Positions 63,885-64,000 of a stretch of DNA of 64,000 nucleotides are shown piece after piece (the first letter of the stretch is position 1; each line of letters opens with the position of its first letter). The notes under the pieces were generated by a model, which was not told where the DNA came from, did no database searches, and was given only the letters and a program-made list of their open reading frames with translations. The DNA comes from SSSZ01 sp036732025 (GTDB lineage: Bacteria; Pseudomonadota; Gammaproteobacteria; Burkholderiales; Rhodocyclaceae), in assembly GCA_036732025.1 (NCBI GenBank), contig DAINDE010000014.1, forward strand, positions 17,576-81,575, in the 5' to 3' direction. Made by a program: the position numbers and the translations under genes.

Positions 63885-64000
63885 ATGTCCGCCCCTTCAT
63901 CCCTCGCCCGCGCCACCGGCCTCACCCTGCTCGGCATTCTTGCGGGGGCCTTGCTCGTCGCCGTCGCCCACTTCAACGACCAGAAGCGCCTGGTCGGCTA
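63885..64000 (+). CDS. N-terminal fragment of a membrane-anchored protein
   Basis: Only 38 codons are in the window; the gene runs off the right edge. A hydrophobic signal anchor (about residues 12-29: GLTLLGILAGALLVAVAH) is followed by FNDQKRLVGY. GGGAG precedes the ATG. The layout fits the first helix of a sensor protein, but the rest cannot be seen. Confidence 0.5.
   Translation, partial: MSAPSSLARATGLTLLGILAGALLVAVAHFNDQKRLVG

Overview
The window is a compact, high-GC stretch of a bacterial chromosome, about 64 kb, with no sign of a prophage, insertion sequence or CRISPR array. The gene order SPOR protein-folC-accD-trpA-trpB-trpF-truA-fimV-asd-leuB-leuD-entericidin-leuC is the arrangement seen in Betaproteobacteria. 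That order, the GC content and the many c-di-GMP and HDOD genes suggest a Rhodocyclales-type betaproteobacterium (Azospira/Dechloromonas-like). The genus is an inference from memory, not a search result. One 10-base run of N (13900-13909) lies inside leuC and is an assembly gap.

Layout. (1) 1-17129, almost all minus strand: housekeeping and amino-acid biosynthesis. It holds folate polyglutamylation, the acetyl-CoA carboxylase beta subunit, tryptophan genes, tRNA pseudouridylation, the polar hub protein FimV, aspartate semialdehyde dehydrogenase, the leucine genes, an MFS transporter, a DUF465 protein and chorismate synthase. Many of these genes overlap by 1-4 bases or are only a few bases apart. 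(2) 17168-25382: a CBS-domain protein, a small HTH regulator with an elaborate palindromic operator, a radical SAM/QueD-like divergent pair, and a tight four-gene plus-strand operon (PhnD-like binding protein, transmembrane GGDEF-EAL protein, patatin-like phospholipase, ketosamine-kinase-like protein). (3) 25415-36200: accessory and stress genes, including a sirtuin, an alpha/beta hydrolase, an EAL-only protein behind a good sigma-54 promoter, two small heat-shock proteins behind a sigma-32-like promoter, aminopeptidase N, an esterase, ArfB and several small unknown proteins. (4) 36302-53305: phosphoglycerate mutase, a diguanylate cyclase, tRNA-Ser, a BAX-inhibitor-like protein, RlmD, BamC, DapA, TilS, AccA, an AlkA-like glycosylase, two HDOD proteins, two metallo-beta-lactamase-fold hydrolases and the ABC-F protein Uup. 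(5) 53457-64000: tRNA-Arg, two large sensor histidine kinases, a third HDOD protein, a spermidine-synthase-like/TonB-like pair, peptide deformylase, a cupin, branched-chain aminotransferase and the first codons of a membrane protein.

How it fits together. Classical biosynthesis accounts for about half the window. The rest is rich in signalling: one GGDEF-EAL protein, one GGEEF protein, one EAL-only protein, one EAL-HDOD protein whose EAL half looks eroded, two further HDOD proteins and two membrane histidine kinases. The most unusual element is the 19815-25382 operon, in which a periplasmic binding protein, a c-di-GMP enzyme and a patatin lipase are made from overlapping reading frames. Next in interest are the sigma-54-driven EAL-only gene, the overlapping palindromes in front of the HTH gene, and the histidine kinase gene whose last codons lie antisense inside tRNA-Arg.
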